A stretch of 32,490 nucleotides of DNA from positions 1 to 32,490 of the forward strand of contig DAHXLD010000005.1 of assembly GCA_027371845.1 (NCBI GenBank), given 5' to 3'. The position numbers were made by a program, and so were the translations under genes. Positions 19,809 through 29,774 of this stretch are shown here, piece after piece. Within the stretch, counting starts at the first letter, position 1. Each line of letters opens with the position of its first letter. The notes beneath the pieces are model-generated. The model saw only the letters and a program-made list of their open reading frames with translations. It did no database searches and was not told where the DNA came from. Source of the DNA: Candidatus Saccharimonadota bacterium (GTDB lineage: Bacteria; Patescibacteriota; Saccharimonadia; Saccharimonadales; UBA4665).

Positions 19809-20564
19809 ATGGTAAAAAAAGGAAAAATAGCTGTAGTTCTAGCTGAGTTTCTAGGTACTGGATTGTTAACACTTTTAGTGCTAAGTGTACAACGTTCTAC
19901 CATTGGAGTGCCGTTTTTCGTATCAATGATAGCTGCTCTTTCGATGGTCGTGTTAGTATTTGCTTTTGGAGGTACTTCAGGAGCTATACTTAATCCAGCC
20001 GTTGCTTTAGGCTTATGGACTGCACGTAAATTACAAACCTTAACAGCTCTAGTGTATATCGGCGCTGAATTACTTGGTGCTTGGGCTGCTTATTATGTTT
20101 ATACCTATCTAATTCATACTAAACTTACACCAATTGGGGGTCATTTTTCGGGTCAAATTTTAGTAGCTGAGGCTATTGGATCTGGAATATTGGGTCTTGC
20201 TTGGGGTGCGGTTGCTTATAAAAAATGGAGTAATTCAATTAAAGCTCCAGTAGTGGGTATTGCTACCATGCTTGGTATGATTGTGGCCTCGACCGCCGGT
20301 ATTGGATTAATTAATCCAGGACTAGCTTTAGGTGTTCGAGCTTGGGTTTGGGGAACTTATGTTCTAGGTCCTGTAATCGGAGTACTAGTCGGTGTTAATC
20401 TATTTGGACAATTATTTGCTACGGCTAAAGAATTAGCGGTTGCTAAAGCTGAAGCCGTATCGATGTTGTCTTCATCGGTTGTTAAAAGCACACCTGTCGC
20501 AAAGTCTAGCCCGGTTAAAAAATCAACAAGGACTTCAAGCACTAAAAAAAGCTCTAAAAAATAA
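19809..20564 (+). CDS. MIP/aquaporin-family channel with Ser/Lys-rich C-terminal tail
   Basis: First half motif ILNPAVALG, second half motif LINPGLALG; about six hydrophobic segments; GGAGG SD. Confidence 0.85.
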   Translation: MVKKGKIAVVLAEFLGTGLLTLLVLSVQRSTIGVPFFVSMIAALSMVVLVFAFGGTSGAILNPAVALGLWTARKLQTLTALVYIGAELLGAWAAYYVYTYLIHTKLTPIGGHFSGQILVAEAIGSGILGLAWGAVAYKKWSNSIKAPVVGIATMLGMIVASTAGIGLINPGLALGVRAWVWGTYVLGPVIGVLVGVNLFGQLFATAKELAVAKAEAVSMLSSSVVKSTPVAKSSPVKKSTRTSSTKKSSKK

Positions 20565-20588
20565 TATTTTTTAGTTAAAATTTATATT

Positions 20589-20618
20589 AACCGCCCTTTT
20601 TAAAACTGGGTGGTTTTT
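20589..20618 (+). terminator. Rho-independent terminator of the MIP gene
   Basis: AACCGCCC-TTTTTAAAACT-GGGTGGTT followed by TTT; 8-bp stem with one G.U. Confidence 0.8.
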
Positions 20619-23600
20619 ATATAAGGTTATTTATTAAATCGTTCTCGAAACTTGTTATGCCTTTGTTGGTTTTTGGATATTTACTAGTATCTGGAAAGTT
20701 TAGATTAATAATATGTTGCCATACTTTTTCAATTAGAATTTTTAGTCTCTCCTCTTGATTATTATCAAAGATTAGATCTAAGCTAATAGTTTTTGATGGA
20801 TCTTGATTAATAAAGTCTATGCGGGACTTAATGTCTTTGTATCTTTTAAATTGATCAGAATTTTTAACCAGTAGTTGATAAAAGTAAAGTTGCCTTTGAT
20901 AGCTATTTAAATGGTCAATATTACTCCACTTTGAATAACTTTTATTTGAAGTTTTATAATCAATGATTATTAATTGGTTATTAGATTTACTTATACGATC
21001 GATCTTTCCGCTAATTAGAAAATTGTTTATTTTTATATCTTCTTTAAAAAAACTAAGTTCGATTAGGTCTTCTTTTGAGAAAGTAGTTTGGTATTTATTT
21101 ATATAATTCTCTAGAGACCTCTTTCCTTTAATCGCTAGATTCTTTTTTTCGATAGTGCTTATTTTTTGAAATGATAAAATGGTATTGAAATAATCAGTCA
21201 ATTCTTCAAAAGAGGCCAATCTATTATTTTCTTTAAAATTATTTATAAGCCATTCTAGCGAAGCATGAATTAGATTACCGTAAATTAGGGGTATTGATTT
21301 GCTAGATGGGTAACCTAACAAATGTCTATAGTAAAACAATTGAGGGCCTTGATCTATATTTAGAAAATCATTTAAAGCGGTTGGACTAAGTTTATAATTC
21401 TCTAAACGTTTTTCTAGATATTTATTAATTGGGATATTAGGCTGAAAAGGTCGATATTCAGCTCTCCAAGAATCTTTTAAGATAGCAAGTTCAATATTTT
21501 GATCGACCCTTTTTATTTCGGAGTCTTTTAATAATGGGCTTAATGCTTCTTCGTCAGATATAGTCTCCTCCATGTAACTTAAAGGAGTCATTAATTTGTT
21601 AGAATAATCATAATCATAACTTAAAATATTTAAATTAATTTTAGCTCTTGTAAGTGCAACATATAAAACTCTTAATCTTTGATCTCGACTTGATTGATCA
21701 AAACTTCTAATATAAATTAAATTTGATGGGAGACTAATTTTATTTGTATCGCCTTTATATTTTTCTCCCCAAAATTTTTCGTTAGCTGATATTAAATAGA
21801 CATCATCAAACTCTAATCCTTTTGCGCTAAAAGCTGACATAACCTTAATATTGCTAAGATCTTTATAGCTAATAGTGCTAGTTAATTTTTGATCGTTTTC
21901 TTTCAATTCGTCGATAAAACTAATGAGATCTTCAATTGAGATAAAATTTTTAGGAACAGGATAATAATCCTCTAAATGGTTTCTTAATGATTTGAGATTA
22001 GCAAATAGCTCAATTTCAATATATTTATTCTTTAGCTTAGATAAATAATTTAAAAAATTAGATTTATAATAGTTATTATCTAGTTCTAATTCTTCTAGAC
22101 CTATTAAGTAATCAATTATTTTATCGTAAGATAGTATCTCTGTTTTTGAGGAAAGCTTTATTAAAAATTTAAATATCTCACTAGTTTGTTCTAGTTCTAG
22201 CGAGACGTTAGACCAGTTTAGCCTATTATCACGAGAATCCCATGACATCTTCCAGACTATTTCGGTCGGGATATTTAAAAATTCAAAGTTCAATATTACT
22301 GGCATCAGATAATTGATTAAATTTTGATCTTTATGTTTAATGGCTACGATAGCTTTAGCTAAATAAACCAATTCCATAAAATATTGATTTTCTAAAATAT
22401 TCTCTCTTTTTTGATAATCTATTGATAACCCTTGCTCTTCTAATAAATTAGCTATTTTTTTAAGATCTTTATGTTTAGTAGAGATAATTGCTGAATCGGT
22501 TTTTACTTTGTTTTCAAGCTCTTTAGATAACCAGCTGTTTTGTTCTAGTTCAGTTTTAAAGTGTAATCTTTTTAGACTTCCTTTATTTTTATTAGCACTT
22601 ATAAAATTTTTATCTATTTGCGCTAGATCGTATTCTAGTTTCGATTCTATTTTAGAAGCAATCTTTTTAGAGAAATTAATAATGTCTTCACCTGATCGAT
22701 AGTTTACTTTTAAGGTTATAACCTTGACTTCTTTTAAGTCGTTAAAAAACTCAAGCATATGAGAATATTTAGCTCCTTGAAAAGCAAAAATGGCTTGGTC
22801 GTCGTCTCCAACTACTAAGATATTGGGTTTATTTTCGTTGACAGGGTTATCTATTAGAAGCTTAATTAAATTATTTTGAGACGCGTTAGTATCTTGATAT
22901 TCATCGATTAAAATATATTGAAACCTTTCTTGCAGATTATACTTTAGGTTTTCATTGTCTTGTAGCAATTTAATACTATTTATAATCATGTCGTCATAAT
23001 CGTATAACTTTTTATTCTTTAACTCCTCATCGTAAAGTCTAAATATTTCACTAAAGTCCAAAAGTTTTAAATTTTGTTCTTCCCCATTAAATATCTGCTG
23101 ATTTAGATTATTCTTAGCTAAATAATCGGCTTTCCATTTAGTGATTCTTTTTGTGGATCCTTCAATCTCGAAGAAATCTAAAGCTTCTTTTAGATTCGTC
23201 GCGATTATATTATTGAGGCTGTTTAGATTATTAAAGTCTTTTAGCTCACTAAGTTTTTTTAACAAGTCGTAAAATCCAGAAACATTCTTTTTTGAAACTT
23301 TTTGTAGTTTATCGTTTAATTCTAAGCTAATTAAGGAGGCCTCCTTAATAAAAGCTAAATTGTTTTGAGCTAAGTCTTTAATCCCTTCCCAGTTTAAATA
23401 AGCTTTTTTAGCCTCAGATATTGTGCTCTTTATATCTTTAGTAAAAATATTCATCTTTAAACTATTAGCATATGGCAGTTTATCTAAAATGGTTTTAATT
23501 ATATGGCTAGCCCCCAAGTCATTAATAGGATTTGCTTCGTTATATTGATCACTTTTTAATAAGTTATGGTTCAGTAAGTCATTGCCAAAGCCATGATAGG

Positions 23601-23877
23601 TTGAAACATAAACATTATTAGCTTCACTCGAACCCATAACATAGTTTAGTCGTTTCTTTATTTGGTTAACGCCAGATTCTGAAAATGTTAAACATAAGAT
23701 ATTTTCTGGATTAATGTCAGAAGTTTTTAAAATATTGGCGACTCTAAGTGAAAGAGTCTGAGTTTTTCCCGTACCAGGACCGGCTACTACTAAAACGGGA
23801 CCATCGATTGAATCGACTACTTTTTTTTGATCGCTGTTTAACAAGCTATAGAGCTGGTTAAATTTACTATTCTGCAT
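20617..23877 (-). CDS. UvrD/Rep/PcrA-like superfamily 1 helicase fused to a C-terminal PD-(D/E)XK (RecB-type) nuclease
   Basis: GPVLVVAGPGTGKT, ILIDEYQDTNASQ, VVGDDDQAIFAFQGA, YVALTRAKINL; C-terminal GNLIHASLEWLI and ISGKIDRISKSNNQLIIIDYKTS. Confidence 0.9.
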   Translation of the reverse strand: MQNSKFNQLYSLLNSDQKKVVDSIDGPVLVVAGPGTGKTQTLSLRVANILKTSDINPENILCLTFSESGVNQIKKRLNYVMGSSEANNVYVSTYHGFGNDLLNHNLLKSDQYNEANPINDLGASHIIKTILDKLPYANSLKMNIFTKDIKSTISEAKKAYLNWEGIKDLAQNNLAFIKEASLISLELNDKLQKVSKKNVSGFYDLLKKLSELKDFNNLNSLNNIIATNLKEALDFFEIEGSTKRITKWKADYLAKNNLNQQIFNGEEQNLKLLDFSEIFRLYDEELKNKKLYDYDDMIINSIKLLQDNENLKYNLQERFQYILIDEYQDTNASQNNLIKLLIDNPVNENKPNILVVGDDDQAIFAFQGAKYSHMLEFFNDLKEVKVITLKVNYRSGEDIINFSKKIASKIESKLEYDLAQIDKNFISANKNKGSLKRLHFKTELEQNSWLSKELENKVKTDSAIISTKHKDLKKIANLLEEQGLSIDYQKRENILENQYFMELVYLAKAIVAIKHKDQNLINYLMPVILNFEFLNIPTEIVWKMSWDSRDNRLNWSNVSLELEQTSEIFKFLIKLSSKTEILSYDKIIDYLIGLEELELDNNYYKSNFLNYLSKLKNKYIEIELFANLKSLRNHLEDYYPVPKNFISIEDLISFIDELKENDQKLTSTISYKDLSNIKVMSAFSAKGLEFDDVYLISANEKFWGEKYKGDTNKISLPSNLIYIRSFDQSSRDQRLRVLYVALTRAKINLNILSYDYDYSNKLMTPLSYMEETISDEEALSPLLKDSEIKRVDQNIELAILKDSWRAEYRPFQPNIPINKYLEKRLENYKLSPTALNDFLNIDQGPQLFYYRHLLGYPSSKSIPLIYGNLIHASLEWLINNFKENNRLASFEELTDYFNTILSFQKISTIEKKNLAIKGKRSLENYINKYQTTFSKEDLIELSFFKEDIKINNFLISGKIDRISKSNNQLIIIDYKTSNKSYSKWSNIDHLNSYQRQLYFYQLLVKNSDQFKRYKDIKSRIDFINQDPSKTISLDLIFDNNQEERLKILIEKVWQHIINLNFPDTSKYPKTNKGITSFENDLINNLI

Positions 23878-23895
23878 TAACTATATTGTACTAGA

Positions 23896-25098
23896 TCAAA
23901 AGCTATTTTTAGCCATTTTAGCTATATTGCAGACCGGACACTCTTCTTCAAGACTGGTGTGACCAATTATTTGCTTTGTAACTTTGTCCCAGGCTTCAAG
24001 GTCGTGGAATCCGATAACATCAGCCGAACCTCGAAGTAACCAGCCCAAGTAACCATATATCTTAATTTTCTTCCATACTAAAACAGCCCATTTCGGGCCA
24101 ACTGGGATAATAGTGATTGGTTTTTTAGCATTGTAGCTTCTAGGCTCTTTGCCGTCTTCAATTCTAATTAAGTTTTTAGCTACGAATTCAGCATCCCATA
24201 TCGCTGTTTGAGCCATACCACTATAAGGAGTATCGGCGTTATCCCCAATAACATAAATATCTTTTTCGGTGCTCAGATAGGTATTAACTGCTACTTTTCC
24301 TCTTGTTAAAATACTAAAATTATTTAGTACAAAAAAGGGATTATTACTAACTCCAGCGGTCCATACGACTGTTTTAGTTTTAATAACTTTATCTCCTATA
24401 AGGGCCTGATCATCGTCGAGTCTTTTGATAGCTTGTTTAGTTATGACGTTAACACCAATCTTTTTAAGCTTTCTTTGTATTGATACAGAAACTTCCTTTG
24501 ATAAATTGGGTAAGAGCTTTGGAGCTGCTTCAATCAAGGTTACCATGGGCTTATGCTCTTTAAGGCCGTGATTGTAGGATAATTGCCTTAAATAACCCGG
24601 AAGGGTCCCAGCAAGCTCTATGCCGGTCGGTCCTCCCCCTATGACTAGGTAATGTTTATCAAGTTTTTGATCCTCGATCATTTCTTTATGCAAATGAGAT
24701 TTAAATCTATTAATTTCCTCAAAATTTTTTATGGAATAGGAATTTTCTTTAAGGCCGGGTATTCCAAAATAATTAGTAACAACACCGAGAGCTAAGATTA
24801 AAATATCATATTTATACTCTAGGCCATCGGAAGCTTTTAGGGTTTTAGATTGACGATTAAGAGTCTTAGCTTCTTCAAAGATTAGCTTTATTCTCTTGCC
24901 AGTAAACAAATTTTTAATAGGTATTAAAGAATTGGGGTCACGATGAGAGGTAATGGTTTCATATAGAGTTGGATAGAAAACTAAGTCTTGAGATTTACTC
25001 ATTAAAGATACCTCAAAGCGAGGATCCTTACTTAGGATTAGGGCCGCTTTTACACCACCAAATCCACCACCAATAATTAATACATTTTTTCGAGCCAT
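23896..25098 (-). CDS. Type II NADH dehydrogenase (NDH-2)-like FAD oxidoreductase
   Basis: NVLIIGGGFGGVKAALIL, YLVIGGGPTGIELAGTL, VWTAGVSNNPF, IYVIGDNADTPYSGMAQTAIWDAEFVAKNL. Confidence 0.88.
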   Translation of the reverse strand: MARKNVLIIGGGFGGVKAALILSKDPRFEVSLMSKSQDLVFYPTLYETITSHRDPNSLIPIKNLFTGKRIKLIFEEAKTLNRQSKTLKASDGLEYKYDILILALGVVTNYFGIPGLKENSYSIKNFEEINRFKSHLHKEMIEDQKLDKHYLVIGGGPTGIELAGTLPGYLRQLSYNHGLKEHKPMVTLIEAAPKLLPNLSKEVSVSIQRKLKKIGVNVITKQAIKRLDDDQALIGDKVIKTKTVVWTAGVSNNPFFVLNNFSILTRGKVAVNTYLSTEKDIYVIGDNADTPYSGMAQTAIWDAEFVAKNLIRIEDGKEPRSYNAKKPITIIPVGPKWAVLVWKKIKIYGYLGWLLRGSADVIGFHDLEAWDKVTKQIIGHTSLEEECPVCNIAKMAKNSF

Positions 25099-25206
25099 TT
25101 TTATTATTTTAACAAACTTCTTATAATCTTAAAAGGTTACGCTTTTTGGCTTTTAATAGTTGTCAATTATTGTTATAATTTAATCAAGTTAAAGAATAAT
25201 AAAAAA

Positions 25207-26871
25207 ATGTTAGATTTAAAAAAAGGTATTATATCGTCAGGTTTTAAGGGTGATATTAAAGAGGATCAAGATTCCCTTTCTTTTTATAGTCATGACGCTT
25301 CTTTGTTTGAAATAGTTCCAAAAATTATTGTTTTTCCCAAAAACTCCCAAGATATTAAGACTTTAATTAAATTTGTTAATGACCACAGAAAGGATGATCC
25401 TAGTCTTTCTATTACCGGGCGATCAGCCGGCACTGACATGGCAGGAGGGGCTATTAATGATTCAATAATTATTGACTTTACCAAGTATTTTAATAAGATT
25501 TTAAAAGTCGATTCCTCGCACGCTACTACTGAGCCAGGAGTATATTATAGAAACTTTGAAAAAGAGACTTTTAAACACCACGCTTTAATGCCCAGCTTTC
25601 CGGCTTCTAGAGACCTAGCTTCAGTCGGTGGTATGGCTGCCAATAATTCGGGAGGAGAAAAGTCATTAGAATATGGTAAGACTAAGGATTTTGTTAATCA
25701 TTTAAAAGTTGTTTTAGCTGATGGTAATGAATATCTTATTAAGCCCATTAAAGGTAAAGAACTTAAGTCTAAGCTTGCTAAAAAGGATTTTGAGGGTCAG
25801 ATTTATAACCAGATATTTAAACTGTGTGACGATAATTACGATGTTATAAAAGCCGCTAAGCCGACCGTCAGCAAAAATTCTATGGGCTATACTTTATGGG
25901 AAGTCTGGGATCGTGAAACTGGTATTTTCGATTTAACTAAATTATTCGTTGGCTCTGAAGGTACTCTTGGTATGATTACCGAAATAGATTATCGATTAGT
26001 GCCCAAAAAAGATCACTCTGGATTACTGGTCTTATTTTTAAAAGATATTGATGACTTGGGTGAAATAATACCGACAGTCTTGAGCCACAAACCAGCAACT
26101 TTTGAGTCGTTTGATGATCAGACTTTATGGCTTTCAATTAGGTTTATGCCAAGCTTCTTAAAGTTACTTGGTGTGGCCGACTTCATTAAGCTAATAGTTA
26201 GTTTAATCCCCGACGGGCTACAATTACTTAGGGGTATACCAAAACTTATTCTTATGGTCGAGTTTACTGGTGATAGTGAAGATGAAGTTAGGAATAAAAT
26301 TAAATTACTTCATAAAGAATTAAATATTAAAAGAGTCAGATATGAGATAAACGGACTCGAGGAAGATCCAACCGAAGGCTCAAGTGAAAAATTTTGGGTT
26401 ATGCGAAGACAAAGCTTCAATCTTCTTAGAACTAAGGTTAAAGATAAACACACTGCTCCATTTATTGACGATCTAATTGTTGAACCAAAGTATTTAGTCG
26501 ATTTTTTGCCAAAACTTAGAAAAATAATTAAGAAATACGAATTATTTGCAACCATTGCTGGGCATATGGGGGATGGTAATTTCCATATTATTCCGTTAAT
26601 GAAGCTTGAAAATAAGAAAGATCGAGCTAAACTGCTCCCTGCCATGAAAGAAGTCGATGAATTAGTTTTAAAGTATAATGGCTCTCTTTCGGCCGAACAT
26701 AATGATGGGCTGGTTAGGGGTCCTTGGCTTAAGGAGCAATTTGGTGAAAAAGTCTATCTTTTATTTAAAGAAGTTAAATACATTTTTGATCAAGATAATA
26801 TCTTTAACCCTCATAAAAAATCGGATGCTACCTGGAGTTATAGTTTTAGTCATATTAGGGAACACTTCTAA
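25207..26871 (+). CDS. FAD-linked oxidase (GlcD / D-lactate dehydrogenase-like)
   Basis: SITGRSAGTDMAGGAI, MAANNSGGEKSLEYGKT, KLFVGSEGTLGMITEIDYRLVPK, GHMGDGNFHIIPL, SAEHNDGLVRGPWL. Confidence 0.92.
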   Translation: MLDLKKGIISSGFKGDIKEDQDSLSFYSHDASLFEIVPKIIVFPKNSQDIKTLIKFVNDHRKDDPSLSITGRSAGTDMAGGAINDSIIIDFTKYFNKILKVDSSHATTEPGVYYRNFEKETFKHHALMPSFPASRDLASVGGMAANNSGGEKSLEYGKTKDFVNHLKVVLADGNEYLIKPIKGKELKSKLAKKDFEGQIYNQIFKLCDDNYDVIKAAKPTVSKNSMGYTLWEVWDRETGIFDLTKLFVGSEGTLGMITEIDYRLVPKKDHSGLLVLFLKDIDDLGEIIPTVLSHKPATFESFDDQTLWLSIRFMPSFLKLLGVADFIKLIVSLIPDGLQLLRGIPKLILMVEFTGDSEDEVRNKIKLLHKELNIKRVRYEINGLEEDPTEGSSEKFWVMRRQSFNLLRTKVKDKHTAPFIDDLIVEPKYLVDFLPKLRKIIKKYELFATIAGHMGDGNFHIIPLMKLENKKDRAKLLPAMKEVDELVLKYNGSLSAEHNDGLVRGPWLKEQFGEKVYLLFKEVKYIFDQDNIFNPHKKSDATWSYSFSHIREHF

Positions 26872-26890
26872 AAATAAACTTAAGTTTTAT

Positions 26891-27889
26891 TTAAAAAACT
26901 AATTTTATAGTCGTTCCTTTATTTAGCTGACTGGTAACTATAATATTAATATCGTGAACTTCAGCTATCGATTTGGCTATCGAAAGTCCTATTCCGTAGC
27001 TTTCTTTTGAATCATTAGTCCTTGCTCTTGATATGTCTGACTTGTAGAAGCGATCAAAGATATGATCAAGATCTTTTTTATTTATCCCGATTCCCTGATC
27101 TTTAATAATAAGATTTTTAAAGTTTTTATTAGATTCAAAAACTAAGCTAATTTCTTTATTTGCGGGGCTATATTTAATAGCATTGTCTAAAAAAATCGTT
27201 AATAGTTGGATTAAGGAATTTTTGTCGCCAAGAATTTGATCATTTACCTTAACTTTGTTTATTATTTTAATATTTTTATATTTGGCTTGTTTATTAATAT
27301 TACTTAAAGCATCCTTAACAATTTCTTTAACGTATATAGGACTAAAATTCTTTTTAATTTCTTCCGATTCTAGACGACTTAGACGAAGTAAACTGTTGAT
27401 AAGATTTTCAATCTTAGTAGTTTCTTCAAGATTACTGGCTAAGGTAGCTTTGAGTTCGTCTTTAGTTAAATTAGAGTTCATAAGAGCGACTTCACTTTCC
27501 ATTCTGATGGCAGTTAATGGCGTTCTAAGTTCGTGGCTAACATCAGAAGTAAATCTTTTTTGTTGCTCATGAGTTTCTTCAATTGGACCTAAAGTTTTAA
27601 TGGCCAAAAAGTAGCTAGCGGCTCCAGCAAATATAAATACTATCGAGTTAAAAAACAGCAATCTCATTAATAGGATATGGTCGCCTCGTTCGATATCTTT
27701 AGATGGTTTTAAGATAGGATTAGATTCAAAGATTGGAAACTCATTATATATTCTTTCCGACTGTAATCTTATGCCATTAGCTATACCGTCTGATCCAACG
27801 GCGTAAACCACAATACTAAAGAAAATGCTAATAGCCATTACTATTATCAGGTACCAGATTGTAAGTTTAAAAGAGGCCGATCTAAACAT
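26891..27889 (-). CDS. Two-component sensor histidine kinase
   Basis: FTSDVSHELRTPLTAIRMESEV (H box), N box NAIKYSP, DQGIGINKKDLDHIFDRFYKSD, GIGLSIAKSIAEVH. Confidence 0.95.
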   Translation of the reverse strand: MFRSASFKLTIWYLIIVMAISIFFSIVVYAVGSDGIANGIRLQSERIYNEFPIFESNPILKPSKDIERGDHILLMRLLFFNSIVFIFAGAASYFLAIKTLGPIEETHEQQKRFTSDVSHELRTPLTAIRMESEVALMNSNLTKDELKATLASNLEETTKIENLINSLLRLSRLESEEIKKNFSPIYVKEIVKDALSNINKQAKYKNIKIINKVKVNDQILGDKNSLIQLLTIFLDNAIKYSPANKEISLVFESNKNFKNLIIKDQGIGINKKDLDHIFDRFYKSDISRARTNDSKESYGIGLSIAKSIAEVHDINIIVTSQLNKGTTIKLVF

Positions 27890-27897
27890 GATTATTC

Positions 27898-28575
27898 CTA
27901 AAGGCTTAATTTATATCCAAAGCCTCTTAAGGTGTGTATCAGGGGTTTTTTCTTTGGAAAGGGTCTGTCTATCTTGTTTCTTAAGTATCCAATGTATACC
28001 TCAATAGTATTAGGAAGAACATCTGAATCTTCATCCCATATATGACTAACTAGCATTTCTTTAGTAATCACCTGATTTTGATGATGAAGCATATATTCTA
28101 AAAGTGCAAATTCCTTATGAGATAATTTTATTACTTCGTCCCCTCTTTTAACTTCATAAGTCTGAGGATTAAGCGAAAGATCATCGAGCTCTAATTCTGT
28201 CCCGACATTAACTGGAGGTCTTCGAAGTAAGGCTTGAACTCGGGCTGTTAGTTCATCAAATGAAAAGGGCTTAACTAAATAATCATCAGCTCCGCTATTT
28301 AATCCCTGAACTCGATCTCCTATAGTCCCTCGAGCGGTTAACATAATAATAGGAGTATTAATTTTATCTTCTCTTAATCTTTGGCATAATTCAGTACCAT
28401 CAATTGTGCCCGGAAGCATTCGATCTAAAACTATTAAATCGTAATCAGGATCGCTAGCGTAAGAAAGTCCACTATCAGAGTCGTAAACGGCATCGACGGC
28501 ATAGCCTTTTAACTCTAGTCCTTTTTTAACGGCTTGAGCGATTTTTGGTTCATCCTCTATAACTAGTATTCTCAT
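27898..28575 (-). CDS. OmpR/PhoB-family response regulator
   Basis: MRILVIEDEPKIAQAVKKGLELKGY, DLIVLDRMLPG, SGADDYLVKPFSFDELTARVQALLRR, C-terminal wHTH. Confidence 0.96.
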   Translation of the reverse strand: MRILVIEDEPKIAQAVKKGLELKGYAVDAVYDSDSGLSYASDPDYDLIVLDRMLPGTIDGTELCQRLREDKINTPIIMLTARGTIGDRVQGLNSGADDYLVKPFSFDELTARVQALLRRPPVNVGTELELDDLSLNPQTYEVKRGDEVIKLSHKEFALLEYMLHHQNQVITKEMLVSHIWDEDSDVLPNTIEVYIGYLRNKIDRPFPKKKPLIHTLRGFGYKLSL

Positions 28576-28642
28576 AATTAATATTATACTTTAGATATTT
28601 AAATTAACCTTAAAAGATTTAAAGACCGAAAAACATGAAAAA

Positions 28643-29095
28643 CTAACCTTTAAGGATTATCAGGTCCGCTTGATTACTTGAGGTTGAAACTGGTTTTATT
28701 AGTACCGTTTGACCAGTTTGTAAGTTTGAAATAGTAATAGGCTGGTTATGGCTTTTAAATTTGGTATTAGCACTTATGTTAAAAGTTAAGGCTCCGAATC
28801 TTAAGGTCTTAATTGTAATTGAATTCGAGTTTATGCTTGTAATAACGCCAGTTTTAAATAAATGTAATCGAGATTTTTTACGCATATGTAAACTTTTACT
28901 ATTCATATTTAGTAAAGAATTCATTCTACTATTTCTTTGATAGATAGTCCCTCCAATAAAGGCTAGAATTATTAAAATAATAATAATCAGAGTTATCATT
29001 ATTGCGTTTAGACTAACTGTAATTGTTTTAGAGTTTTTTATTGGCTTAGTGCTAATAGTATTACTTTTTTCTTGATCGTTAAGATCTTTTGGCAT
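28643..29095 (-). CDS. Small single-TM protein with extracytoplasmic domain, linked to the ABC/HK-RR module
   Basis: One TM helix; C-terminal beta-rich TGVITSINSNSITIKTLRFGALTFNISANTKFK...TGQTVLIKP; overlaps the ABC ATPase gene. Confidence 0.65.
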   Translation of the reverse strand: MPKDLNDQEKSNTISTKPIKNSKTITVSLNAIMITLIIIILIILAFIGGTIYQRNSRMNSLLNMNSKSLHMRKKSRLHLFKTGVITSINSNSITIKTLRFGALTFNISANTKFKSHNQPITISNLQTGQTVLIKPVSTSSNQADLIILKG

Positions 29096-29771
29096 TAGAT
29101 CCTCCTTTTATAAATTTACCATCCTCAATTTTAAACGTTAGGTCTGAATTCTTAGCGATTTCCAGGTCGTGAGTTACAACAATTATGGTTGTGTTCTCGC
29201 TTTTGGCTAAATCTTTTAATAGTTTAAATATAACTTTAGCGGTATGACTGTCTAGGTTTCCGGTGGGTTCATCGGCTAGGACTAACTTTGGTTTTGTGAC
29301 GATTGCTCTAGCGATAGCTACTCTCTGTTGTTGGCCGCCACTTAATCTGGCAGGTTTTCTTTTAATCTGATTCTCATCTAAACCGACTGAAATAAGAGCC
29401 TCTTTAGCTAAGTTTTGACGCTGAGAAGATTCAACCTTATTAAATTCTAACGGGAGCATAACATTTTCAAGTGCACTTAAATTCGGAATTAAATTGTAGC
29501 TTTGAAATACAAATCCAATTTTAGATGATCTATATTTAATTAATTTTGAATCATTCATTGAAGTAATTTCTTTATTGCCTACCGATATGGATCCACTGGT
29601 CGGTTTATCTAACCCACCCATTAAACCAAGTAAAGTAGTTTTCCCGCTACCACTTCGTCCAACAATACTTGCAAAAGTCCCGTCTTTAATTGTAAAACTT
29701 ATATTTTCTAAAGCTTTAACTGTTTCAGAGTTTGTTTTAAAGATTCTAGTTAGTTTAGTGACTTTGATCAT
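29079..29771 (-). CDS. ABC transporter ATP-binding protein (MacB/LolD-like)
   Basis: [51 protein letters not shown]. Confidence 0.95.
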   Translation of the reverse strand: MIKVTKLTRIFKTNSETVKALENISFTIKDGTFASIVGRSGSGKTTLLGLMGGLDKPTSGSISVGNKEITSMNDSKLIKYRSSKIGFVFQSYNLIPNLSALENVMLPLEFNKVESSQRQNLAKEALISVGLDENQIKRKPARLSGGQQQRVAIARAIVTKPKLVLADEPTGNLDSHTAKVIFKLLKDLAKSENTTIIVVTHDLEIAKNSDLTFKIEDGKFIKGGSNAKRS

Positions 29772-29774
29772 AGT

